A model generated the notes under the pieces. It ran no database searches and had not been told where the DNA came from. It was given only the letters and a program-made list of their open reading frames with translations. A stretch of 64,000 nucleotides of DNA from Pontibacter diazotrophicus (GTDB taxonomy: Bacteria > Bacteroidota > Bacteroidia > Cytophagales > Hymenobacteraceae), in contig NZ_QRGR01000004.1 in the NCBI RefSeq assembly GCF_003367245.1, forward strand, positions 186,001 to 250,000, read 5' to 3'. Below are positions 16,805 through 24,837 of the stretch, in pieces. The stretch's first letter is position 1. Each line of letters starts with the position of its first letter. A program made the position numbers and the translations under genes.

Positions 16805-19059
16805 GAAACTGGTACTTTACAGACAGGTGAAGTATGATATAAAGAAAGATTTGGATTAAAGAAAGGGTCGCATTTTAACGTCCGGTATGGTTCGTACTTA
16901 ATCGCTGATTGCAAAAAATCATTTTCAGGGACTTCGCTTCCACGGCTTTTGGATTCATAATGGTACAGCCTCACATTCGTGTCAACAACATTATAAAATG
17001 AATTTCTAAAAGCTCTAATACCCAGTTCTACGTCACTACCACAGATAATGAACTCTTCATCAAATCTGTTCAATTTAACAAACTTTTCTTTTTCAATAGC
17101 AACACATGCACCCGTTACAGCTAAAACATTCCGTGTCAACACATTGGAAACGTAAGGGCTAGGAAAATGAGAAGGCTTCATATTTTTAAATACATGATCA
17201 GCCCAACCATTCATACCTAATACTACTCCAGCATGCTGAATGGTGTCATCTTCATATAAAAGCATGGCTCCAACGGTAGCAACGTCAGGCAAACTCGCCC
17301 ATTCACAAAGGCGCTGAATCCAATCATTTGAAATGACGGAAATGTCATTGTTTAAAAAAATGAGAAAATCACCAGTAGCAAATTCAGAACCATAGTTATT
17401 TAATTTGGACCAATTGAATGGGAAATTCGCATCTATTACCTTCACCTGCTCATAAACTGTTTGAACCTTATCAAAGTATTCAAAAGTCTCCTTCTCTACT
17501 GAATTATTATTTAGGACCAGTATTTCATAGTTATCCCAGGAGGAAAGCGATACAATACTATTTATACAAGGTTTTAAAAACTCAATTTTATCCTTAGTTG
17601 GAATAATTATAGAGACCTTCTTCTTTGTTTCTAGTTTAAATCTTGGAACGTAGGTAAAGGTATTTATTCCATCTTCTAGATAATCAAACAATACTGGGTA
17701 TTTCTTTGATAAAAAATCTTCTAATGATTTTTTACCCGAAATATGTGCATAAGGCTTGGAACTGCTTTGAGAGGAAGTAGACTGATCATGAAGACGCCAA
17801 TGATATAATATAAAAGGCAGATGTTTGATCTTTGCACCCTCGGCTATAGTTTTCAGAAATAGATCATAATCTTGACTACCTTCAGAACCATTAGTGAAGC
17901 CACCTACTTTTTCTACCAACCCCCTTCTAATGCAAGTTAAATGAGTGATATAGTTTTGATTATAAAATAATGCAGGTGACCAGTCAGGCTTAAAAAAAGG
18001 AAGAGACCTAAAACCATTAACATCAATTTTATCCTCATCACTATATATAAAATCTATAGATTTATCCAAGTTTAAGCACTCAACTATTCTATATAAAGCC
18101 AAAGGAGCAAATTTATCATCATGATCGAGTAAAGTAATATATTCTCCAATAGCTAATTCTAAAGCAGAATTACTACAAGCTGCTATATGTCCATTCTCAG
18201 CCCTTAATATGAACTTAATCCTACTGTCTTTTAGAGCATATTCCTTAATTACCTGCCTAACTTCTTCACTTGTTGAATTATCATCCGCAATACATAGCTC
18301 CCAATTTGGATAAATTTGGCACAAAACGGAATCAATACAATCTTTTAACCAGACAATAGGGGTGTTATAAGTTGGTAACAATATAGACATCAAAGGCCTA
18401 TATTCGAATTCAGACTGCTTCGAAGATAATTCTTCCAGTTGCTGAGGGCTATAGCTATCATGTTCTTCTATCCAACTTTCATAGTTAAATAGATCCATTG
18501 AAAATGCCTTACTTTTATTGATAAGATTTACAACATTGCTTTGATTATTTTGAAGTAAAAAAGAAGCAGATCTAAAATAGTTCTTAGGAATATTCCGATA
18601 ATTACTTTCGTTTTTTAGTTTATCTTTAACTAATTTAAAAATGCTAAAACTCTCAACTGCACATATTTCTATTTCGTTGATTGTGAATTCTACATCAGGT
18701 TTATCAGTTGGATCAAATCTAATTTTCAGTACAGGCTTATGCACAAAAAAGAAGCACTCAATAAAACCATTATGAGAATGAGGCAAATTCAGTATCTCTT
18801 GTTCGTTATAGCCTGAGCCAGTATCAAAATAAAATTTTGGGTTATTAATTTTCCCCTTAACAACAGTGAAATCAAACAAAAATTTATAATAGCCGCGGTT
18901 AATTCTCGCTTTTAATTCAATATTCAACTGAGGATCTGTACCATAAGTAGTATAAACTTCTGCATCACTAAAGGAATTTACTACATTAATATCATATACA
19001 TCTTGTAACCTATCTACAAAATTAAAACGAGCACCTTTAACCTTTGTAAGTTTCATCAA
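16801..19059 (-). CDS. Double GT2 glycosyltransferase with N-terminal extra domain
   Basis: This 752-residue protein carries two GT-A transferase domains. The first (about residues 210-430) has SILLPTYNTPIVWLKDCIDS, IADDNST and the DXD-type LLDHDDK. The second (about 480-720) has VSIIIPTKDKIEFLKPCINS, LNNNS and FLNNDIS, and ends with the GT2 His-Tyr region (RLYHYESKSRG). The first 190 residues are a beta-rich domain without a recognised function. Tandem GT2 proteins of this sort build the backbone of ABC-exported O-polysaccharides. The gene is 32 bases after the methyltransferase gene in transcription order. Confidence 0.9.
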   Translation of the reverse strand: MMKLTKVKGARFNFVDRLQDVYDINVVNSFSDAEVYTTYGTDPQLNIELKARINRGYYKFLFDFTVVKGKINNPKFYFDTGSGYNEQEILNLPHSHNGFIECFFFVHKPVLKIRFDPTDKPDVEFTINEIEICAVESFSIFKLVKDKLKNESNYRNIPKNYFRSASFLLQNNQSNVVNLINKSKAFSMDLFNYESWIEEHDSYSPQQLEELSSKQSEFEYRPLMSILLPTYNTPIVWLKDCIDSVLCQIYPNWELCIADDNSTSEEVRQVIKEYALKDSRIKFILRAENGHIAACSNSALELAIGEYITLLDHDDKFAPLALYRIVECLNLDKSIDFIYSDEDKIDVNGFRSLPFFKPDWSPALFYNQNYITHLTCIRRGLVEKVGGFTNGSEGSQDYDLFLKTIAEGAKIKHLPFILYHWRLHDQSTSSQSSSKPYAHISGKKSLEDFLSKKYPVLFDYLEDGINTFTYVPRFKLETKKKVSIIIPTKDKIEFLKPCINSIVSLSSWDNYEILVLNNNSVEKETFEYFDKVQTVYEQVKVIDANFPFNWSKLNNYGSEFATGDFLIFLNNDISVISNDWIQRLCEWASLPDVATVGAMLLYEDDTIQHAGVVLGMNGWADHVFKNMKPSHFPSPYVSNVLTRNVLAVTGACVAIEKEKFVKLNRFDEEFIICGSDVELGIRAFRNSFYNVVDTNVRLYHYESKSRGSEVPENDFLQSAIKYEPYRTLKCDPFFNPNLSLYHTSPVCKVPVS

Positions 19060-19091
19060 AGTACATTAAAATCATTAAGCGATAAATTGTA

Positions 19092-21647
19092 TTAATTATC
19101 TTTTAACTTTTCTTTCACAACCCCCCAAAGGGTATTTTTTGAATATTTGCTGCTCAAAATCTCAAGTTGCTGTTTTAAGCTAATATTAAGTTCGCCCAAT
19201 TTCATTAACTTATCTTCCTTAGAATCAATTTGTTGCAACAACTTTTCAATAGTTTGATTAAGAACTTCCAGTTGAATTCTGGTATTTTCTCTTTCCAAAG
19301 CTTTTTCTTTAACAATATTCCGCAGTGTATCCTCCTTTTGTATTACCTGTTTTACCATTTCTTCCATTTGCTGGCTGTTAATACCGCTTTCTTTGATGCT
19401 ATCTGATAAAAAGCTGACCTTATTTTCTAAAAGATTTTCTACACGTTGCATAACAAGATCAAATGCATCTTCAACATAGTGGCTTTGCTTATCCAGAAAA
19501 GATACAACAGCACCTTCTATCGACTTCCTATAATTTATCTCCTCAAATTCTTTATTTATATATTCTTGGGAAATCTCTGAAACGTTAATATCAATTAGGA
19601 GATCATGGCAGGATTGAATATCGGGAACATCAAACTCTATACTGGGATCATCTGATAATGCAAGAACCAAAAATTTATTTGTATAGATAGAGCTTTTTAA
19701 CAATAAAAGGTTGTTTGCCAAAAAATGAAATTTTTTATCGGAGTCTAAGCAAAAAAGAATCTTTTCACTACAACTTCTTAACTTTAATTTGCTCAAGTAA
19801 AAAGCACCACGCTTTTCTCCAAGGTCAACCCTTAAACTAGATACTGCCCCCTTTATATCTTTAAGAGCAATTAAAGTTTTATCATCTTGTTTAGCAAGAT
19901 TTATATAATATCGAAAAGAATCCTGCTCACTGAAGGATTCTCCAGAATTTTTCCAAAATAATTGAATATCTAAATCGTGCAATGGCAAAAGAAAATCTAC
20001 AGATTCTCTTTTAGTATTAGAAGTGTTTTTTATATATGGGATCAATCTATTACCAATGCTTGAAGGGGTGCTATATGTTACTGTTTCAATAAAACATTTC
20101 TCCCAAGAAAGGCAACGATTAAATTCAACTTCAGTTAAATCAATTGAGTTCTTTAGCAGTGCCAAAGTTAAACCTAAGACATCATCAGGTACTTGATCAT
20201 TTGAATCTCTAAAGGAGAAAATCCTCAATAAACTATTGTATATTCCTCTGAAAAAAACATAGAATAAAGGTATATTTTCATGATAATACCACTCTAAGTC
20301 AAAAAATGCCGCTACACCATTATCCTGTATAATAATATTGAATGGTGTTAGATCAAAATAAGCTCTATCTAAATAAGGCCTTCCTTCAACTTGAAAACTT
20401 TGCTCAATTAGTATGTGATAATACTTATCTGACCATTTTTTTAAGTCATCATAGTTCCATTTATCATTTGAAGTTATATTAATTGCCTCTTTAAAAAGGA
20501 GTTCTCCAAACAAAAATTTTTCATCAAAGAGCCTATGTTCAATATTGTTAGCAGTTGAAAATGAGTTGTACAGCTTTTTTCTAACAACTTCTATATCATT
20601 GACAGTATTTAGTCTGTAGTTATTCTCCTTGCAGAATTCGCGTTTCCTTGAGGTACTATATGAATATGCAAGAACATCTGTGTTAACAACATCAACATTG
20701 TTGCTAGAGCAAATCAAAAAAGAGTTTGAAAATTCAGAGAGTAGTTGATTTTTTTCTAGTGCTTCTCCAACAAGGGATGAAGAAAATCTTGTATCGTATG
20801 TCTTTGCTTGATGATATTCATATTTTTCCAATAGTAAATCTTTCACTGAAAAAGATTTATCACGGAGCCCCTGCTCTGTGATCACAGTATCAGGAAATTT
20901 ATAATCAGGAAAAGGGTAATAGAAATTGTTTTTTTTAAATCCTGCTAATTTCAATAGGTCAATAATTTCCAGCCTACCAAAGGTGACTGCCGTATCTTTA
21001 CGGTACTTGTTTTCTAGTCCAAAATATTCTTTTCCTACATGATCCTCCGGTGCACCTAACCAATACTTTAATCCCAATTTATTTTCAATAGCGATTATAT
21101 TTTCGCCAGATTCCGTTAGCATTTGTTTTACTTTAGATAGCATTGCTAAGGGTGCATTATCTGCCTCAAAGTAGAGGTTGCTATACTCTAGCACCCCAAT
21201 AAGTGTAATAAAATCAAACTTATCATCCCACACAAAGCTTTGAAAGCTATCACAAACAACAGTTACATTCTTTAAATCCCGACATCTCTCAGCTGTTATA
21301 GATGCCCTTCTGGCGCTACCTTCAACAGCTACTACTATACATCCTAATTCTCCTAAAAACCGTGTTATTGCTCCACAACCAGCCCCTATTTCTAAAACTT
21401 TTTTTCCTTTTAATTTATCAGCTAAGGGGCGTAAAATATTTGCCCTTGTAGGTGATAGATGATACAAAGAAGGCCAGTCTTTGATAGCTAAGAAAAGTTC
21501 TTCAGAGCCTGTAGCAAGATCGGAGGCAACTTTTACAACATCATATATATATTCTTCAATGTCATCCCCATCAGAATAGTTGAATGCTTTCTCAGTTACT
21601 GGGAAAAAAGCTTTTCCCTTTAATTTATAGTTCAAAAGTTGTGTCAT
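19092..21647 (-). CDS. Methyltransferase / kinase-like / coiled-coil protein, candidate glycan chain terminator
   Basis: The 851-residue protein has three parts. Residues about 60-250 are a class I SAM methyltransferase (VLEIGAGCGAITRFLGE at 84-100, acidic VAVEGSARRA at 106-115). Residues about 370-470 resemble an APH/choline-kinase-like core: FDLTPFNIII places Asp432 and Asn437 like an HxDxxxxN catalytic loop, and FFDLEW (Asp450, Glu452) resembles the metal-binding DxE/DFG. Residues about 755-835 are a heptad-rich coiled coil ending in a short basic helix. This order (MTase, kinase, coiled coil) is that of WbdD, which caps and measures O9a-type O-antigen in E. coli. The position in an ABC-exporter operon agrees. 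The methyltransferase and coiled coil are clear; the kinase call is from a few motifs only. Confidence 0.78.
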   Translation of the reverse strand: MTQLLNYKLKGKAFFPVTEKAFNYSDGDDIEEYIYDVVKVASDLATGSEELFLAIKDWPSLYHLSPTRANILRPLADKLKGKKVLEIGAGCGAITRFLGELGCIVVAVEGSARRASITAERCRDLKNVTVVCDSFQSFVWDDKFDFITLIGVLEYSNLYFEADNAPLAMLSKVKQMLTESGENIIAIENKLGLKYWLGAPEDHVGKEYFGLENKYRKDTAVTFGRLEIIDLLKLAGFKKNNFYYPFPDYKFPDTVITEQGLRDKSFSVKDLLLEKYEYHQAKTYDTRFSSSLVGEALEKNQLLSEFSNSFLICSSNNVDVVNTDVLAYSYSTSRKREFCKENNYRLNTVNDIEVVRKKLYNSFSTANNIEHRLFDEKFLFGELLFKEAINITSNDKWNYDDLKKWSDKYYHILIEQSFQVEGRPYLDRAYFDLTPFNIIIQDNGVAAFFDLEWYYHENIPLFYVFFRGIYNSLLRIFSFRDSNDQVPDDVLGLTLALLKNSIDLTEVEFNRCLSWEKCFIETVTYSTPSSIGNRLIPYIKNTSNTKRESVDFLLPLHDLDIQLFWKNSGESFSEQDSFRYYINLAKQDDKTLIALKDIKGAVSSLRVDLGEKRGAFYLSKLKLRSCSEKILFCLDSDKKFHFLANNLLLLKSSIYTNKFLVLALSDDPSIEFDVPDIQSCHDLLIDINVSEISQEYINKEFEEINYRKSIEGAVVSFLDKQSHYVEDAFDLVMQRVENLLENKVSFLSDSIKESGINSQQMEEMVKQVIQKEDTLRNIVKEKALERENTRIQLEVLNQTIEKLLQQIDSKEDKLMKLGELNISLKQQLEILSSKYSKNTLWGVVKEKLKDN

Positions 21648-21668
21648 ATAGTTGAAGATTACAGTAAT

Positions 21669-22067
21669 TTATTTGCTATAACCTATGATTATATATTTTA
21701 TAATCTTCTGCTTTAATGTACCCAGCATACTCCTGCTCTCATAAGTCCGCTTATACCACTCAACGTCCTGCTGAAGCCTATCAATATCATTAAGCAGTTT
21801 ATTCACAAGTTGTCTGTTCCCATCTGCTATTCGGCGGCTCAAATCCAGGTCTACCATGAGTAGATTGATCTGATCGTTTTTTTCACCCAGCATACTATCT
21901 AAACTTCCTACCTTCTCTTCCAGCAATCGAATGGATGCCTGCTTCGCTTCAATTTCTTGCAACAGCTTCCTATGAAGAACTTCTAAAGATTTATGAATGC
22001 CTTCTAAGTAATGTTCAGAGGAAGAATTGTGATCTTGAAAAAGTAAAGTTTTTCTCATGGAGAACAA
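21669..22067 (-). CDS. Small coiled-coil protein of the polysaccharide operon
   Basis: The 132-residue product has no signal peptide. It is almost all helix: residues about 25-100 show heptad repeats (LLQEIEAKQASIRLLEEKVG and following). The C-terminus is WYKRTYESRSMLGTLKQKI followed by a hydrophobic end, like the tails on some Bacteroidota glycosyltransferases and like the last residues of the neighbouring 851-residue protein (NTLWGVVKEKLKDN). Gaps of about 20 bases on each side place it in the operon. A scaffold or ruler accessory is possible, but nothing in the sequence shows an enzyme. Confidence 0.72.
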   Translation of the reverse strand: MFSMRKTLLFQDHNSSSEHYLEGIHKSLEVLHRKLLQEIEAKQASIRLLEEKVGSLDSMLGEKNDQINLLMVDLDLSRRIADGNRQLVNKLLNDIDRLQQDVEWYKRTYESRSMLGTLKQKIIKYIIIGYSK

Positions 22068-22087
22068 TTAGTGATGAAAAGCTTGTT

Positions 22088-23206
22088 TTATGAAACGGCA
22101 GACAGGCTATCAGTTAAGCCGCGATTTCCCTGGTAAATCATTTTATAGCTGCTGAAATTCTGGTTCATGTCAAACTCAGCAGTGCATATATCATGGGAGT
22201 GCTGCCCCATGATATCCATCATATCCCGGTTATTGAAGTAGCTCAGGATTTTAATAATGGCTTCGGTTTGATTGGTAAATATGTCTCCGTTCACGCCTCT
22301 CTTAATTACATCTTTATTTCCCACACACTCACTCAGCAGCACTGGCTTCCTCAGTGCTAAAGCTTCAAGCACTCCAAAAGAAAGCCCTTCGAAAACGGAG
22401 GTAGATATATAAACATCTGCCTGGGCAACCAGTTCTTTGATTTGTACAGATGGCACCCAACCTGTAACTTTTATATTCTTCGCTGTCAGGCAAGGCTTTT
22501 CAACTCCGTCGCCAGCCCATATAAATTCAAACTGGTCAAATTCCTCAAAGTAGGAGGCAATAGTATTGAACAAAGAGGGGTTCTTTTGATTTTCTATTCT
22601 CCCAGTGGTAATAATACAAAATTTCCCGTTAGCAGCTTTAGGCTTTGACGGCTCTGAAGCAAATGCCATCGAAATGCCATTATTGACATACGTAGCCTTG
22701 ATCCCACGCTTTTTATACTCCACTAATTCAGAAGCAGAGCAGCAAACAACCTCTCCTCCTATCCTGTTTCCAAAACGCTCCAGCTGCTGGTAAAAAAAAT
22801 TATTAAGTGAGTTTCCTCCTGATAAAAACGGAGCTCCGTTTGGCGTATAAACAACCTTCTCTATTCCAGCCATCCGACAGGCTATTCTTCCTAAAAGACC
22901 GCTTTTAGAGGAATGTAAGTGCACCGCATCCACCAGGTTCTTGCGTTTTAGTCTTCTCAGAATTTTGTATAACTCATTCAGAGCCAAAAGATCTTTGAGA
23001 GGGTTGATAGAACGTTGCGCTGACTTCCACCTGATGAACCGGACATTCTTTTTCGGGAAAGAATGCTTCACTTCTTTGGCTGACATCACCTGATTCCGCT
23101 CTCCATGAATTACGATATGTAACTCATCTGGCATTGTCTCCGTAAGGGAGCGTACAAACACAGCAACTCCAGCAGCGAAGGGTTCTACAACATGTACAAC
23201 TATCAT
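22088..23206 (-). CDS. Glycosyltransferase family 4
   Basis: The 372-residue GT-B enzyme has VHVVEPFAAGVAVFVRSL at the N-terminus (acceptor loop), the segment VHLHSSKSGLLGRIACR, and in the C-terminal Rossmann domain IITTGRIENQKNPSLF and VYISTSVFEGLSFGVLEALA with the E-x7-E nucleotide-sugar motif. These are GT4 hallmarks of enzymes adding hexose or N-acetylhexosamine to lipid-linked glycans. It lies 20 bases upstream of the coiled-coil gene in the minus-strand operon. Sugar and acceptor are not known. Confidence 0.92.
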   Translation of the reverse strand: MIVVHVVEPFAAGVAVFVRSLTETMPDELHIVIHGERNQVMSAKEVKHSFPKKNVRFIRWKSAQRSINPLKDLLALNELYKILRRLKRKNLVDAVHLHSSKSGLLGRIACRMAGIEKVVYTPNGAPFLSGGNSLNNFFYQQLERFGNRIGGEVVCCSASELVEYKKRGIKATYVNNGISMAFASEPSKPKAANGKFCIITTGRIENQKNPSLFNTIASYFEEFDQFEFIWAGDGVEKPCLTAKNIKVTGWVPSVQIKELVAQADVYISTSVFEGLSFGVLEALALRKPVLLSECVGNKDVIKRGVNGDIFTNQTEAIIKILSYFNNRDMMDIMGQHSHDICTAEFDMNQNFSSYKMIYQGNRGLTDSLSAVS

Positions 23207-23308
23207 AAGTTTGTATAATCAGAGCGAAATAGAAGAATAAGGTGTTTTCAGGCGTTTTATTCAGGCGCTAATGTAGCTATAATTTTCATTAAAAAAAGTG
23301 TTGCAGCT

Positions 23309-23328
23309 TTCAATATTTCTATATTGAA
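23309..23328. repeat. AT-rich inverted repeat between two GT genes
   Basis: TTCAATAT and ATATTGAA form a perfect 8-bp palindromic stem around a four-base loop. It lies in the 176-base gap between the GT2 and GT4 genes and could be a weak attenuator or an operator. No proper T run follows on the transcribed (minus) strand. Confidence 0.35.
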
Positions 23329-23382
23329 TATTTAATTTTTTTAATTATAAATTACCTGAAATTAGTTCAATTTGCTTTACCG

Positions 23383-24207
23383 TTAATTCGCTCTCCTTTT
23401 TCGGTTCTTTAGCAGCAGTATAAGATAGTACGGCACTAACATCATAGCTCTTAACTTGGCCATACCCAGTAATTTAAGATGAGGTATGCTTCCAAATTCA
23501 GAAACCACATTATACCTTCCCTTCAACTGCTTTTTTCTGTTTTTGATAGAGATGCCTTTTACATTTATTTCACAAGTCACCAAAAAATCATCTAGTATAG
23601 CTGTTTTTGTTCTTTTTACCATACGCCAGAAGTAGGCATAATCTTCGACGTGCGGATAGTTGGTGGGGTAATAGCCCAGTGTTTTTATTAATTCAACGCG
23701 AAACATCACAGTAGGATGAATAAATACATTCCTGTAGTGCATTTCTCTTATTATTTTACTATGAGCAGTTGGCGTAGAATAGCCATATTGTAACGTTGCG
23801 TTTGGTGTCTGGAAAGTACACCAGGAGCCTATAAAACCAATTGCTGGATTGGCATTTAGAAAAGTCACTTGCTTATAGAACTTTTCCGGGTGGCAGATAT
23901 CCGCACAATCTAATCGTGCAATATACCTGACACAAAGATTATCTTCAATCCATTTTAAGCCTGCATTCAAGGCAAGCGTAATGCCGCTGTTCTGCTCCAG
24001 ATTAAGCACATGAATACTCGGAAAGTTAATATTAGAATTTCTTAATATATCTAATGTTACCGGCACCTCACTCCCATCATCCACAACCAGTACCAATAGC
24101 TTACCAGGGGGGTAACAAATACTTTGCAAAGTTCTAAATAAGCCAGGCAGGTTGTTATAGCATGGAATCAGTACACAAACATCCAGAGGCTCATAAGAAT
24201 TGCTCAC
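23383..24207 (-). CDS. Glycosyltransferase family 2
   Basis: The 274-residue GT-A enzyme begins with VCVLIPCYNNLPGLFRTLQS, has VVDDGSEVPVTLDIL with the donor-binding Asp, and RLDCADICHPEKFYKQV as the DXD-type motif (DCAD). A short basic and hydrophobic C-terminus (MLVPYYLILLLKNRKRR) suggests attachment to the inner membrane. It is the first gene of the minus-strand cluster, 176 bases upstream of the GT4 gene and next to the IS scar. It may prime or extend the ABC-exported glycan. Confidence 0.9.
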   Translation of the reverse strand: MSNSYEPLDVCVLIPCYNNLPGLFRTLQSICYPPGKLLVLVVDDGSEVPVTLDILRNSNINFPSIHVLNLEQNSGITLALNAGLKWIEDNLCVRYIARLDCADICHPEKFYKQVTFLNANPAIGFIGSWCTFQTPNATLQYGYSTPTAHSKIIREMHYRNVFIHPTVMFRVELIKTLGYYPTNYPHVEDYAYFWRMVKRTKTAILDDFLVTCEINVKGISIKNRKKQLKGRYNVVSEFGSIPHLKLLGMAKLRAMMLVPYYLILLLKNRKRRAN

Positions 24208-24304
24208 GCTAAAACAGTATAAATAATAGTTGCTGCAATTTTACTGCAAGCACTCCTAATTAAAAAGCTAAAGCTGCTGTTTTTATACAATGGTTTAAGT
24301 TTAA

Positions 24305-24442
24305 CTATGTGTCAAAATGACTTACCACCACAAGTTTGCCACCAGGCAGGAGGCCCGACTGGCTGTATTTCACTACATCGAGAGTTTCTACAACCGGAAA
24401 AGGAGACACTCAGCGCTTGGGTACCTGACTCCTTGCCAATAG
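24305..24442 (+). pseudogene. IS3-family transposase OrfB, C-terminal remnant
   Basis: In the frame ending at the TAG 24440-24442 the translation includes FATRQEARLAVFHYIESFYN and RKRRHSALGYLTP, which are the last 40 or so residues of an IS3-family (IS150-like) DDE transposase. The frame is closed by a stop at 24302-24304, so the rest of the gene is gone. It lies on the plus strand, abutting an IS5-like remnant on the opposite strand. It is a relic, not a functional transposase. Confidence 0.85.
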
Positions 24443-24459
24443 GAAAGCCTGTTGTACAG

Positions 24460-24694
24460 CCAGGCTGTGGCTGCCTGGAAAAAGTATCCAGTAAAACATA
24501 GCTATTCCAGACCGTCTGCCAGGGCGGAAGCTTTGAAGGCAATATGCGCCACTGAATGCCCCCTTTGCTCACATAGAAGATGGCATTGAGGATGCTGGGC
24601 AGCGGCCAGAGGCGCTTCCTACCGAGTATTTCATCTCCTATACCTTTTCTAAACATTGCCATTGGGTGTCGGTTAAATCACCTCGGTAAGCCAT
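24460..24694 (-). pseudogene. IS5-family transposase N-terminal remnant with frameshift
   Basis: On the minus strand an ATG at 24694 begins MAYRGDLTDTQWQCLEKV and then meets a stop. The adjacent frame continues with IGDEILGRKRLWPLPSILNA and FYVSKGGIQWRILPSKLPPWQTVW, the N-terminal domain (DUF4096) of IS5-family transposases. One frameshift near 24640 breaks the gene. After about position 24490 the similarity stops and the catalytic part is missing. The exact junction with the IS3 fragment, somewhere in 24443-24490, cannot be fixed by eye. Confidence 0.8.
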
Positions 24695-24774
24695 AAGTCA
24701 GCAAACTTTTCTTACCCAACAGCCGGCACCTGCTTTTTTATCCAGCTAAATCAAAACAGCCTCTAAGGCGGGAC

Positions 24775-24830
24775 ATCTTAAAAAAAGAAGCCGCTGTCTT
24801 TAATTAGACAGCGGCTTCTTTTTTTAAGAT
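24775..24830. terminator. Perfect 25-bp hairpin, bidirectional terminator
   Basis: Bases 24775-24799 and 24806-24830 are exact reverse complements around a six-base loop. The outer stem has seven A and seven T, so either strand yields a GC-rich stem followed by a T run. It lies eight bases past the stop of the Wzz-like gene on the minus strand and isolates it from the IS scar. The core AAGCCGCTG is shared with the terminator at 6722-6757. Confidence 0.88.
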
Positions 24831-24837
24831 TTGACTT

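Noticed and set aside
24312..24480. C-terminal half of the minus-strand frame in the IS scar as real transposase sequence
   Set aside because: The minus-strand translation there is low-complexity and unlike any transposase, whereas the plus strand gives a clear IS3 transposase ending.
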